Assembly (NCBI GenBank): GCA_006515795.1
Contig: VFMC01000100.1
Span: 1 to 11,523, forward strand
Length of the DNA stretch: 11,523 nt
Direction: 5' to 3'
Source of the DNA: Acidimicrobiaceae bacterium
GTDB taxonomy: Bacteria > Actinomycetota > Acidimicrobiia > Acidimicrobiales > Ilumatobacteraceae
In this document: positions 1-5,688 of the stretch, piece by piece
Layout of the letters: the number at the start of each line of letters is the position of its first letter
How positions within the stretch are numbered: the first letter of the stretch is position 1
The notes under the pieces: model-generated
The model's database searches: none
Seen by the model: only the letters and a program-made list of their open reading frames with translations
Told to the model about the DNA's origin: nothing
Program-made: the position numbers and the translations under genes

Positions 1-441
1 GAGGTACTTGTAGGCCGAGCTCTCGCCGGCGCCATGGAAGGTGCCGATGATCGGCGCGGTGTGCATGAGCACGGCCGTCTGGGTGGGGCCGGGGGTGAAC
101 GGCTCGTGCAAGTGCAAGACGTCGAACTCCTCGTCGGTGAGCGCACGAATGGTTCGCAGCTGGGCCGACGGATCGGGCGCGAGTGGAGCGATCGAGCCGT
201 TGGCCGAGGTTGGCAGGCTGTCGCCGAGAGGGGTGACGAACGTGGCCGGTGGTGGCCCGTCGCACGGGGCGAGCACGCGCACCTCCACACCCATCTTGCG
301 CAGCTCGCGGCTGAGGCCCATCACCTGGGCCTGCACGCCCCCGGGGACCGACAGGCTGTACGGGCAGACCATGCCGACCCGGAGCACCCGTCGACGTTCG
401 GGGGGCGACTCCTCGGTCGGTCCAGGGGACGGGTCGCTCAC
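1..441 (-). CDS. Glycosyltransferase family 4 (PimA-like), N-terminal part, cut by left window edge
   Basis: The minus strand stays open for 147 codons from a GTG at 441 to the window edge. The product reads VGMVCPYSLSVPGGVQAQV near residues 25-43 and later DVLHLHEPFTPGP and IIGTFHGAG. This is the N-terminal Rossmann half of GT-B, family 4 glycosyltransferases. The PGGVQ loop and the HxHEP motif are the signature of phosphatidylinositol mannosyltransferase (PimA) and close relatives, which use GDP-mannose at the inner membrane face. The acceptor-specific C-terminal half is outside the window, so the exact donor and substrate are open. About 22 residues, rich in Pro and Glu, precede the first beta strand. 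A GTG three codons upstream (450) is an alternative start, but 441 sits 7 bases after a TAGCGT -10 box, which suits a leaderless mRNA. It is divergent from the LLM oxidoreductase gene, with the two starts only 23 bases apart. Confidence 0.88.
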   Translation of the reverse strand, partial: MSDPSPGPTEESPPERRRVLRVGMVCPYSLSVPGGVQAQVMGLSRELRKMGVEVRVLAPCDGPPPATFVTPLGDSLPTSANGSIAPLAPDPSAQLRTIRALTDEEFDVLHLHEPFTPGPTQTAVLMHTAPIIGTFHGAGESSAYKYL

Positions 442-448
442 GAACCGC

Positions 449-454
449 ACGCTA
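449..454 (-). promoter_or_regulatory. Putative -10 box of the glycosyltransferase gene (leaderless)
   Basis: On the minus strand TAGCGT is followed by seven bases and then the GTG at 441. TANNNT placed 6-7 bases before the start codon is the usual pattern of leaderless actinobacterial promoters. No Shine-Dalgarno sequence precedes the GTG. The box overlaps the opposite-strand -10 box at 453-458. No clear -35 element was found. Inferred from pattern only. Confidence 0.45.
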
Positions 455-458
455 CCGT
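453..458 (+). promoter_or_regulatory. Putative -10 box of the LLM oxidoreductase gene (leaderless)
   Basis: TACCGT is followed by exactly six bases and the ATG at 465, so transcription would begin at or next to the A of the ATG. There is no Shine-Dalgarno sequence before this ATG. The box shares two bases with the divergent -10 box, so polymerase could occupy only one of the two promoters at a time. Confidence 0.45.
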
Positions 459-464
459 CACGGC

Positions 465-1345
465 ATGACCCGCCTGCCCGCCCTCTCCGTCATCGGCACC
501 CCGACCAAGCGATCCGCGTTGCTCGCCGTCGCAGCCGAGGCCGACAGGCTCGGGTTCGCCGGCCTGGCGAGCCCTGGGGTGCACGGCAATCTCGCGCTGT
601 GCGGCTCGCTCTCCCGTTCTGGACCAGCATCCAGCCGATCTATCACAGCCATCCGGCGGAGGTCGCGATCACCGCCGGCCATCTCGCCGAGGTGAGCGGC
701 GGACGGTTCCGGCTCGGCCTCGGCGTGAGCCACGTTCCCGCGATGAAGCGCCTCGGCATCGACACCGGACGCCCGCTCGGCGACATGCGCAACTACGTCG
801 GCGCGATTCGCGCCGCCGAGCGCAGCAGCGGCGCGCTGCCGCCGATCATCATCGCGACGTTGCGCGACAAGATGCTCGCACTCGCGCTCGAGGTGGCCGA
901 AGGCGCGGTGTGGGCCAACGCATCGAGGTCGTACATGCCAGAGCAGCTCGAACAGGTTCCACTGGATCGCCGGTCCACGTTCTCGCTGGCCAACATGGTT
1001 CCAACCGTGATCGACGACGATCTCGGCGCAGCCCGGGCGATACATCGTCGCACGCTCGCCGGCTACCTGGGGTTGCCCAACTACCGCAACTACTGGAAGC
1101 AGGCCAGCTACGAGCAGGAGATGGTGGCGATCGAGGCTGCCCTCGAGGCCGGCGACCGCGACGCGTTGCCGGCGCTGATGACCGATCGATGGATCGACGA
1201 CTGCACGATCTCCGGTGGCCCGGCGCAGGTGCGCGATCAGCTGGAGTCGTGGTTCGCGATCGGGGTCACGCCGATCGCGGTGATGTCGTCGACATCGGGC
1301 GGCCAGCTGAAGGCGATCGGCGAGTTGTTCGCCCTGTACTCCTGA
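465..1345 (+). pseudogene. LLM-class flavin-dependent oxidoreductase, reading frame broken near 611
   Basis: Family members are luciferase-like TIM-barrel oxidoreductases using reduced F420 or FMN. From the ATG at 465 the frame reads MTRLPALSVIGTP and NLALCGSL, a normal LLM N-terminus, to about 611. After that it gives only an Arg/Ser-rich tail and stops at 695. The homologous sequence continues in another frame from about 611: PFWTSIQPIYHSHPAE, SGGRFRLGLGVSHVPA, SGGPAQVRDQLESW, ending at 1345. In intact relatives roughly seven more residues lie between the SL and PFW motifs. About 19 missing bases would explain both the short loop and the frame change, and would restore a protein of about 299 residues, normal for the family. 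Either the gene is inactive or the assembly lost these bases. The rest of the gene shows no stop or decay, which favours a recent event or an artefact. Substrate unknown. Confidence 0.8.
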
Positions 1346-1362
1346 TCGACGGGATCGTCAGG
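1341..1362. terminator. Possible bidirectional hairpin between convergent genes
   Basis: The two convergent genes end 12 bases apart. A stem of CCTGA plus CGA against TCG plus TCAGG, with one bulged T and a five-base loop, spans both stop codons. It has no T-tract on either side, so it is only a weak candidate terminator for the LLM and desaturase genes. Confidence 0.3.
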
Positions 1363-2416
1363 CCCTTGCGGCCGAGTACGGCAACCAGCATCCCGCCTCG
1401 AAGTCGTACAGCTTGCACGCCTTCGTGGCCCGGAGGTACTGGCGCAGCGAGAGCCGCAGCGAGCGCACCGTCTCGGGGTACGCCGCGGCGATCGCCGCTG
1501 CTGCCTTCGGGAGCTGGTGGAAGGGGATGCGCGCGTCGACGTGGTGCGGCACGTGGACGAAGATGTTGTGGAACCACAGCCGGTTCAGAACCCGCGGGAC
1601 CCGCAAGATGGTGGTCGATTCCATCTGCCCCTTGTACTGGCTCCACTCGCGACGCGTCCACCACCTGATGTCGGGCGACACGTGGTGCACGTAGACCGTC
1701 CACCCGATGATCTGCACGAACAACAGGAACGGCACGACCAGGAGCTTGACCGGCATCCACATCGCGCCGATCCAACCGCCGGTGAACGCACCAAGAACGG
1801 CAGCACCTCCAACCACGACGGCCAGCGCAGATCCGAGCGTGATCTTGTCGCGGACGATCGCCCGACGGTGCTTGCCGGCAGCTTTGAACCGCCACATCTT
1901 CTCCCACCACACCACCCGGAGGAAGTATGCGCCGGCGCCGAACCACGACCACTCGAGCCTGTGCCGCAGACGGGCCAGGCGACCGAGGGAGCGGTAGTCG
2001 TCGGGGGTGAGCGGGTGCCACACGAAGTCGAAGCCCTGGCGGGTGGTGAAGCCGTGATGGACGCGATTGTGGCCGAGGTCCCAGGCGGCCTCCACGTGTG
2101 CACTCGGCGTCATGCACAGCTGCGCGATCAACCGGTTCTGGCGCCGCGAATCGACCAAGGCGCCGTGCGAAGCGTCGTGACCGAGCACGAACAGCCCTGA
2201 CACGGCCAGCCCGGCCAGCGGCCACAGGATGATCAGCGCCCACCACCGGTCGGTGAGCGCGAGGCCCACCAGCGGCGCCACGTGCAGCGACACCGCCTGC
2301 AGCAGCACCAGCATCGCCCGCGCCGTCGATCGCTTGTAGCACGAGTCGGGGATGACGGCTCGAACGTCGTTCAGCGAGTGGTTGCGGGGTCGGAGGAGCA
2401 CTGTGTCGGAACTCAT
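1358..2416 (-). CDS. Fatty acid desaturase, membrane-bound di-iron type
   Basis: Predicted to be an integral membrane enzyme that puts a double bond into an acyl chain using O2 and two electrons from an external donor such as ferredoxin or cytochrome b5. With the ATG at 2416 it has 352 residues. All three histidine boxes are present: HDASH at 80-84, HNRVHH at 116-121 and HVPHH at 288-292. Hydrophobic segments lie near 33-55, 58-78, 192-215 and 222-244, giving the usual topology with the His boxes on one face. A GTG at 2434 would add six residues but lies inside the palindrome, so ATG 2416 is preferred. On the minus strand TAAGGT lies eight bases before this ATG, consistent with a near-leaderless mRNA. 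The gene follows the M20 peptidase gene by 72 bases. The palindrome between them suggests independent control. Acyl substrate and regiospecificity cannot be read from the sequence. Confidence 0.93.
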   Translation of the reverse strand: MSSDTVLLRPRNHSLNDVRAVIPDSCYKRSTARAMLVLLQAVSLHVAPLVGLALTDRWWALIILWPLAGLAVSGLFVLGHDASHGALVDSRRQNRLIAQLCMTPSAHVEAAWDLGHNRVHHGFTTRQGFDFVWHPLTPDDYRSLGRLARLRHRLEWSWFGAGAYFLRVVWWEKMWRFKAAGKHRRAIVRDKITLGSALAVVVGGAAVLGAFTGGWIGAMWMPVKLLVVPFLLFVQIIGWTVYVHHVSPDIRWWTRREWSQYKGQMESTTILRVPRVLNRLWFHNIFVHVPHHVDARIPFHQLPKAAAAIAAAYPETVRSLRLSLRQYLRATKACKLYDFEAGCWLPYSAARA

Positions 2417-2429
2417 CGAGGTGCACCTT

Positions 2430-2463
2430 AGCACTGCCTACCGACCGGTCGGTAGGCAGTGCT
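2430..2463. promoter_or_regulatory. Perfect 34-bp palindrome over the desaturase promoter; probable repressor operator
   Basis: The left arm AGCACTGCCTACCGACC is followed at once by its exact reverse complement, with no spacer. The core ACCGACCGGTCGGT has the form of many TetR-family operators. It begins 13 bases upstream of the desaturase ATG and ends 25 bases beyond the M20 stop. It covers the positions expected for the -35 and most of the -10 of the desaturase gene, so a bound dimer would block transcription. A terminator role is possible because a 17-bp stem could form in RNA, but neither side has a U-tract. No TetR gene lies in the window. Confidence 0.65.
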
Positions 2464-2488
2464 TTGGGTCGCCGCCGGGCGGATCCGT

Positions 2489-3826
2489 TCAGCCGCAGAT
2501 CTCCTTGGCGATGTGGATCCAGAAGTCGGCGGCCAGTCCGAGCGATTCGGTGTCGATCCGCTCGTCGTTGCCGTGGAACCGTGTGCCGAACGACTCCAGG
2601 GTCACCTGTGAGGAGAACAAACCGGTGCCGTACGCCACCACCCCACGCTCGCGGAAGAACCTGGCGTCGGTGCCACCGACGATGATCCCCGGCAGCAGCT
2701 CGGCACCGGGGTAGGCGACCTGTGTCGCACTGGAGATCGCGTCCCACAGCTGGTTGCCGCGGGGCGAGTTGGTGCTGTCGTTGGTCTGCAGGTGGCTGAT
2801 CTCCACGTGGTGCACCAGCTCGCCGAGGGCTTCGTGCAGGTGGGCATCGACGTCGGCCTGAGTCGTGCCGGGCACGGTACGGATGTCAACCTCGATGTCG
2901 ACCAGATCGGGGATGATGTTGGTCTTCTGGCCTCCGTGGGCGACGTTGGGCGAGAACGTGGTGTGCGTGTGGGCATGGCACGTGCGCGCCGCGGCGGGCG
3001 GCAACGCCTCGATCGTCGACCAGATCCGAGCCGGGTCGACGAGTCCCGCCTTCACCTCGTCGGGCACCGGCATCGCCGCCACTTGGGCACGCCAGATGTC
3101 GTCGATGTGCGCATGCGGCCTGTAGGCGGCAAGCCGACGGATGACCTCGGCGGCCTTCACCAGCGCGTTGTCGGCGCCGAACGGCATCGACCCATGAGCG
3201 GGCGTTCCCGCCACCCGCAGTCGGCGCCAGGCGATGCCCTTCTCGCCTGTGTTCACCACCACATGACGCACGCCGTCGGGCGCCACCGACGACCATCCGC
3301 CGAGCTCGGTGAGCACGTAGTCGCTCCTCACCGCGTCCCAATGCTGATCGCACATCCACTCGGCGCCAAGACGGCCTCCCGCCTCCTCGTCGGCGACACC
3401 GAAGTAGATGAGCGTTCCTTTCGGCCGCCACCCGCTCCGGGTCAACTCGCGGAACGCGACCGCCATCGAAGCGGTCACGTTGAGCATGTCGATGGCGCCG
3501 CGGCCCCACACCTCTCCGTCGATCAGCTCGGCACCGAACGGGTCGCGGCTCCACCCCGCCGGGTTCACCGGTACCACGTCGGTGTGCCCCATCAGACAGA
3601 GGGTGGGGGCTGACCGATCCGACCCCTCGATGCGCGCCACCACCGACCCCCGTCCGGGGAGCGATTCGAACTGCTCGATGCCGACACCACTCCCGTGCAG
3701 ATAGTCGCCGAGCAGCAGCGCGTTCCGCGTCTCGCCTCCCGACTCGGGAGTTCCGTCATTGACGCATTCGTTGCGGATGAGGGCCTGGAGGAGTTCGACC
3801 GTGGGTCCGGTGAGGTCGGGGTTCAT
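2489..3826 (-). CDS. M20 family metallopeptidase (ArgE/DapE/ACY1/CPG2-type)
   Basis: A 445-residue cytoplasmic hydrolase of the two-zinc M20 family, which removes N-acyl groups or cleaves small peptides. Metal and catalytic motifs are complete: GHTDVVP with H81 and D83, WGRGAIDM with bridging D113, ADEEAGG with E147 (general base) and E148, TELGG with E174, and FHGNDERID with H418 near the C-terminus. A GGTDARFF motif (384-391) also matches the family. The insert at about 185-335 is the dimerisation lid domain. Length is normal and no signal peptide is seen. The ATG at 3826 has no clear Shine-Dalgarno, but a -35/-10 pair ends six bases upstream. It lies 42 bases after the methyltransferase gene on the same strand. 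The closest members of this architecture are annotated as carboxypeptidase- or aminoacylase-like. The substrate cannot be told. Confidence 0.92.
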   Translation of the reverse strand: MNPDLTGPTVELLQALIRNECVNDGTPESGGETRNALLLGDYLHGSGVGIEQFESLPGRGSVVARIEGSDRSAPTLCLMGHTDVVPVNPAGWSRDPFGAELIDGEVWGRGAIDMLNVTASMAVAFRELTRSGWRPKGTLIYFGVADEEAGGRLGAEWMCDQHWDAVRSDYVLTELGGWSSVAPDGVRHVVVNTGEKGIAWRRLRVAGTPAHGSMPFGADNALVKAAEVIRRLAAYRPHAHIDDIWRAQVAAMPVPDEVKAGLVDPARIWSTIEALPPAAARTCHAHTHTTFSPNVAHGGQKTNIIPDLVDIEVDIRTVPGTTQADVDAHLHEALGELVHHVEISHLQTNDSTNSPRGNQLWDAISSATQVAYPGAELLPGIIVGGTDARFFRERGVVAYGTGLFSSQVTLESFGTRFHGNDERIDTESLGLAADFWIHIAKEICG

Positions 3827-3832
3827 CGCCGC

Positions 3833-3861
3833 ATTCGATCGCGTCCGTCACCGAGGTGCAA
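3833..3861 (-). promoter_or_regulatory. Possible leaderless promoter of the M20 peptidase gene
   Basis: On the minus strand TTGCAC (3861-3856), a 17-base spacer and TCGAAT (3838-3833) are followed by six bases and the ATG at 3826. Spacing is ideal for a sigma-70-type promoter and a leaderless start. The second base of the -10 box is C rather than A, which weakens it. If real, the M20 gene need not depend on the methyltransferase transcript. Confidence 0.35.
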
Positions 3862-3868
3862 GACGCCG

Positions 3869-4768
3869 TCATGCCCGTCGCCCGACGAGCACAGTGAAGC
3901 GACTCGGGGCGCGCTGCGACCGCAGCCGCGCCTGCCACGGTCGCCAGGCCCACGCCCAGCCGTACCACGTGTGGTGACGCCGCCATCGAAGCCCGAGCGA
4001 CCCAGCCAAGTGGTGGAGCATCGCCGGTGTGAGATAGCCGATCGACGGCAGCGAATCGGAGCGGGTCCCGAACCGCCGCTCGAAGTCGAGCCGGCGCTCG
4101 GCCACCATCGCCTCGCCCGCCGCAGTGTGCCGGTAGATGGGTGAGTCGAGCACGATGATCCGCCCACGCGGTGCGAGCACGCGAAGCGCTTCGACCAGGG
4201 TGCGGTGGTAATCGCACGAGTAGTGGAGGCTCGCGTTGAACACCACGACGTCGGCCGACCCGTCGCCGAACGGCATAGCATCCATCTCGGCCTGCATCCG
4301 GGGGAAGGAGTGTTCGAAGTGCCGCGCCGCGCCGAGACCGTCATCAGGGTCGACGCTGAGATCCACCGCGTACGGGTGGTGCCCGAGATCTGCCAGGCGG
4401 TTCGACAGCCAACCGACGCCTGCGCCGATGTCCACCACCTCGAGCGCCGGCGGTGCAGGCCCCACAGCACGGCGACGAACCGTGGTCCAGCTGCGCCGAC
4501 GGAGCTCCCACTGCGACTCGAGCGGACCGCCGGGAGTCGGCTCGGGCAGCCGACGGAAGTACCCCGGGTCGGCCGAGGCGCGGCCCTCGGCGATGCGGAT
4601 CGCGGTGTAGTCGGCGAGGAACGCCTGGAAGTGCGCGGCCCGTTCAGCGGGGAGGAACCGATGGATGCCGTCGACCTGGCGGTACTCCGCGCCACAAGCC
4701 GTGCAGAGCAGAGCCCCCGCATGGGGGCACAGCGCTCGGCGACACGACGGACAGGCGAGGTCGATCAC
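3869..4768 (-). CDS. Class I SAM-dependent methyltransferase with N-terminal zinc ribbon
   Basis: A 299-residue predicted cytoplasmic protein. Residues 6-25 hold two CxxC pairs (C6/C9, C22/C25) followed by AEYRQVDGIHRFL, a Trm112-like zinc ribbon often fused to bacterial methyltransferases. The Methyltransf_11-type domain follows: motif I VVDIGAGVGWLSNRL (111-125) binds SAM, AVDLS (134-138) is motif II, MDAMPFGDGSADVVVFN (162-178) covers motifs III-IV, and LAPRGRIIVLDSP (198-210) is motif V. The substrate is not readable. Small molecules, lipids or glycans are as likely as RNA. The start is the GTG at 4768, just before the zinc ribbon, with no Shine-Dalgarno and a hairpin immediately upstream. 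The C-terminal part is rich in Trp and Arg (255-285), which may be a lipid- or nucleic-acid-facing patch (inference). It lies 111 bases downstream of the duplicated-domain protein gene on the same strand. Confidence 0.9.
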   Translation of the reverse strand: MIDLACPSCRRALCPHAGALLCTACGAEYRQVDGIHRFLPAERAAHFQAFLADYTAIRIAEGRASADPGYFRRLPEPTPGGPLESQWELRRRSWTTVRRRAVGPAPPALEVVDIGAGVGWLSNRLADLGHHPYAVDLSVDPDDGLGAARHFEHSFPRMQAEMDAMPFGDGSADVVVFNASLHYSCDYHRTLVEALRVLAPRGRIIVLDSPIYRHTAAGEAMVAERRLDFERRFGTRSDSLPSIGYLTPAMLHHLAGSLGLRWRRHHTWYGWAWAWRPWQARLRSQRAPSRFTVLVGRRA

Positions 4769-4770
4769 CC

Positions 4771-4803
4771 GGCAGGCCCACTGCCGTCCGTCGTGGACCT
4801 GCC
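4771..4803 (-). promoter_or_regulatory. Inverted repeat immediately upstream of the methyltransferase GTG
   Basis: GGCAGG at 4771-4776 pairs with CCTGCC at 4798-4803, and the stem continues, after one mismatch, with CCAC and GTGG around an 11-base loop. On the minus strand it ends two bases before the GTG. It could be an operator or an mRNA hairpin limiting ribosome access. It lacks a U-tract, so it is a poor terminator for the gene upstream. Confidence 0.35.
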
Positions 4804-4879
4804 AAGGTGAGCGCGCACCGAAGCATTCGAGCGCGTCGCGCCGCCCCGGCGCAAGAGCAACGCCAGGGCCGACGAGGGC

Positions 4880-5515
4880 TCAGGCGATACGGGTCATCAG
4901 CGCAGTGTTGCCGCTGCCCGGGATGAACAGATCGCCGGCCGCGGATACGCGTTGCATGTAGCCCTGATCGTTGTTGGAGATCGACTGCGACTTGTCGACC
5001 GCGGTCATGTCGTCGAGCACGCTGATCCACGAGACCGACCCGAACGTCCCGTAGAGGTCTGTGTAGAACGACACCGTGGAGCCGGTGAGTCCCGATGCGT
5101 ACTCCGCCATCTCCACGCTCCACGCCATTGCCTCACCTACCTTGCCGAGCGCGGTGACTGCTGTGGTGATGTAAGCCACGGATCCGACGGCCGGAGGGCC
5201 TCCGTCGCCGCGGCCGCCCGACACCAGGGTGCGCATCGAGTCCTGTCCGGGACCGGTCACCCAGTCGGCCGCTCGATTGACGAGAGCCTGGTACTCGGTG
5301 TCGGCGATCAGCCCTGCCGCTTCCTCTGCGAAGTGGGCGTGGCTCTCGACCATCGCGCTCCAGCCGACGCTGCCGAGGGGAACGCCGTAGAGGCCCAGCC
5401 AGCACGACACGTCGAGACCCGACTTGGCGTTGACGTGGGCAGTGACTTCCGAGGCCCAGGCCAGGGTCTCGGCCTGCGGACCACGCAGGTTCAGTGTTCG
5501 CGAGAACAGCAGCAT
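4880..5515 (-). CDS. Uncharacterised protein with two similar ~100-residue halves
   Basis: I do not recognise a named family. The 211-residue product has no signal peptide, membrane segment or known catalytic motif. It is an internal duplication: half one (1-98) has MLLFSRT, AW at 19-20, LYGVPLGSVGW (42-52) and GQDSMRTLV (90-98). Half two (112-211) has SVAYITT, AW at 131-132, LYGTFGSVSW (154-163) and GNTALMTRIA (202-211). The beta-alpha-beta-beta look of each half suggests a ferredoxin-like (dimeric alpha/beta barrel, NIPSNAP-like) fold, in which one chain would supply the whole dimer. This is inference. The ATG at 5515 has a strong Shine-Dalgarno, GAGGGGG at 5530-5524, eight bases away. It is divergent from the SARP-like regulator gene and shares its intergenic region, so it may be that regulator's target. 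Confidence 0.75.
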   Translation of the reverse strand: MLLFSRTLNLRGPQAETLAWASEVTAHVNAKSGLDVSCWLGLYGVPLGSVGWSAMVESHAHFAEEAAGLIADTEYQALVNRAADWVTGPGQDSMRTLVSGGRGDGGPPAVGSVAYITTAVTALGKVGEAMAWSVEMAEYASGLTGSTVSFYTDLYGTFGSVSWISVLDDMTAVDKSQSISNNDQGYMQRVSAAGDLFIPGSGNTALMTRIA

Positions 5516-5580
5516 GACAACGACCCCCTCGATCTCGTGGCTCCCGATGAGCGACGACGTTCGACATGTTCGTCACACGG

Positions 5581-5598
5581 CGCGAACGAATCGCGAAC
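5581..5598. promoter_or_regulatory. SARP-like operator: heptamer direct repeat with 11-bp period
   Basis: CGCGAAC, a four-base spacer GAAT, and CGCGAAC again. Heptamers spaced by 4 bp (one helical turn) are the recognised binding layout of SARP/AfsR-type regulators such as the one encoded next to it. On the minus strand, which leads to the duplicated-domain gene, the repeats read GTTCGCG. A TGTTCG at 5567-5572 also forms an inverted repeat with CGAACA at 5594-5599. No convincing -10 box lies eight bases beyond the repeats, so the regulated promoter is uncertain. Confidence 0.4.
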
Positions 5599-5615
5599 AG
5601 GTACGCGGGCACCCC

Positions 5616-5644
5616 TGGACGCCCACGCCAGGCTCATCTAGCGT
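5616..5644 (+). promoter_or_regulatory. Promoter of the SARP-like regulator gene
   Basis: TGGACG at 5616-5621 (-35), a 17-base spacer, then TAGCGT at 5639-5644 (-10). This would start transcription near 5651 and leave a leader of about 38 bases that carries the AGGAGGAG Shine-Dalgarno at 5679-5686. The direct repeat at 5581-5598 lies just upstream of the -35, where an activator or autoregulator could act. Confidence 0.5.
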
Positions 5645-5688
5645 TGCCTCCCCGACAGTTCCGCGAAGACCGCGAGACAGGAGGAGAC

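Noticed and set aside
41..610. A plus-strand frame that continues into the LLM sequence and could be read as a longer LLM protein from 41
   Set aside because: Before about 611 it is antisense to the glycosyltransferase gene and shows no LLM similarity. The real LLM N-terminus is in the frame starting at 465.
2430..2463. The 34-bp palindrome as an intrinsic terminator of the M20 gene
   Set aside because: The stem is strong, but no run of T follows on either strand, and its place directly over the desaturase promoter fits an operator better. A terminator role is not excluded.
1266..2747. A 493-codon minus-strand frame covering the desaturase
   Set aside because: It is in a different frame from the desaturase, which has all three His boxes. 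It crosses the palindrome and runs into the M20 gene, and its product is Arg-rich without motifs.
5566..5688. An upstream ATG extending the SARP-like regulator by 41 residues
   Set aside because: It lies upstream of the likely promoter, has no Shine-Dalgarno, and encodes Arg/Pro-rich sequence. The ATG at 5689 has AGGAGGAG at good distance.
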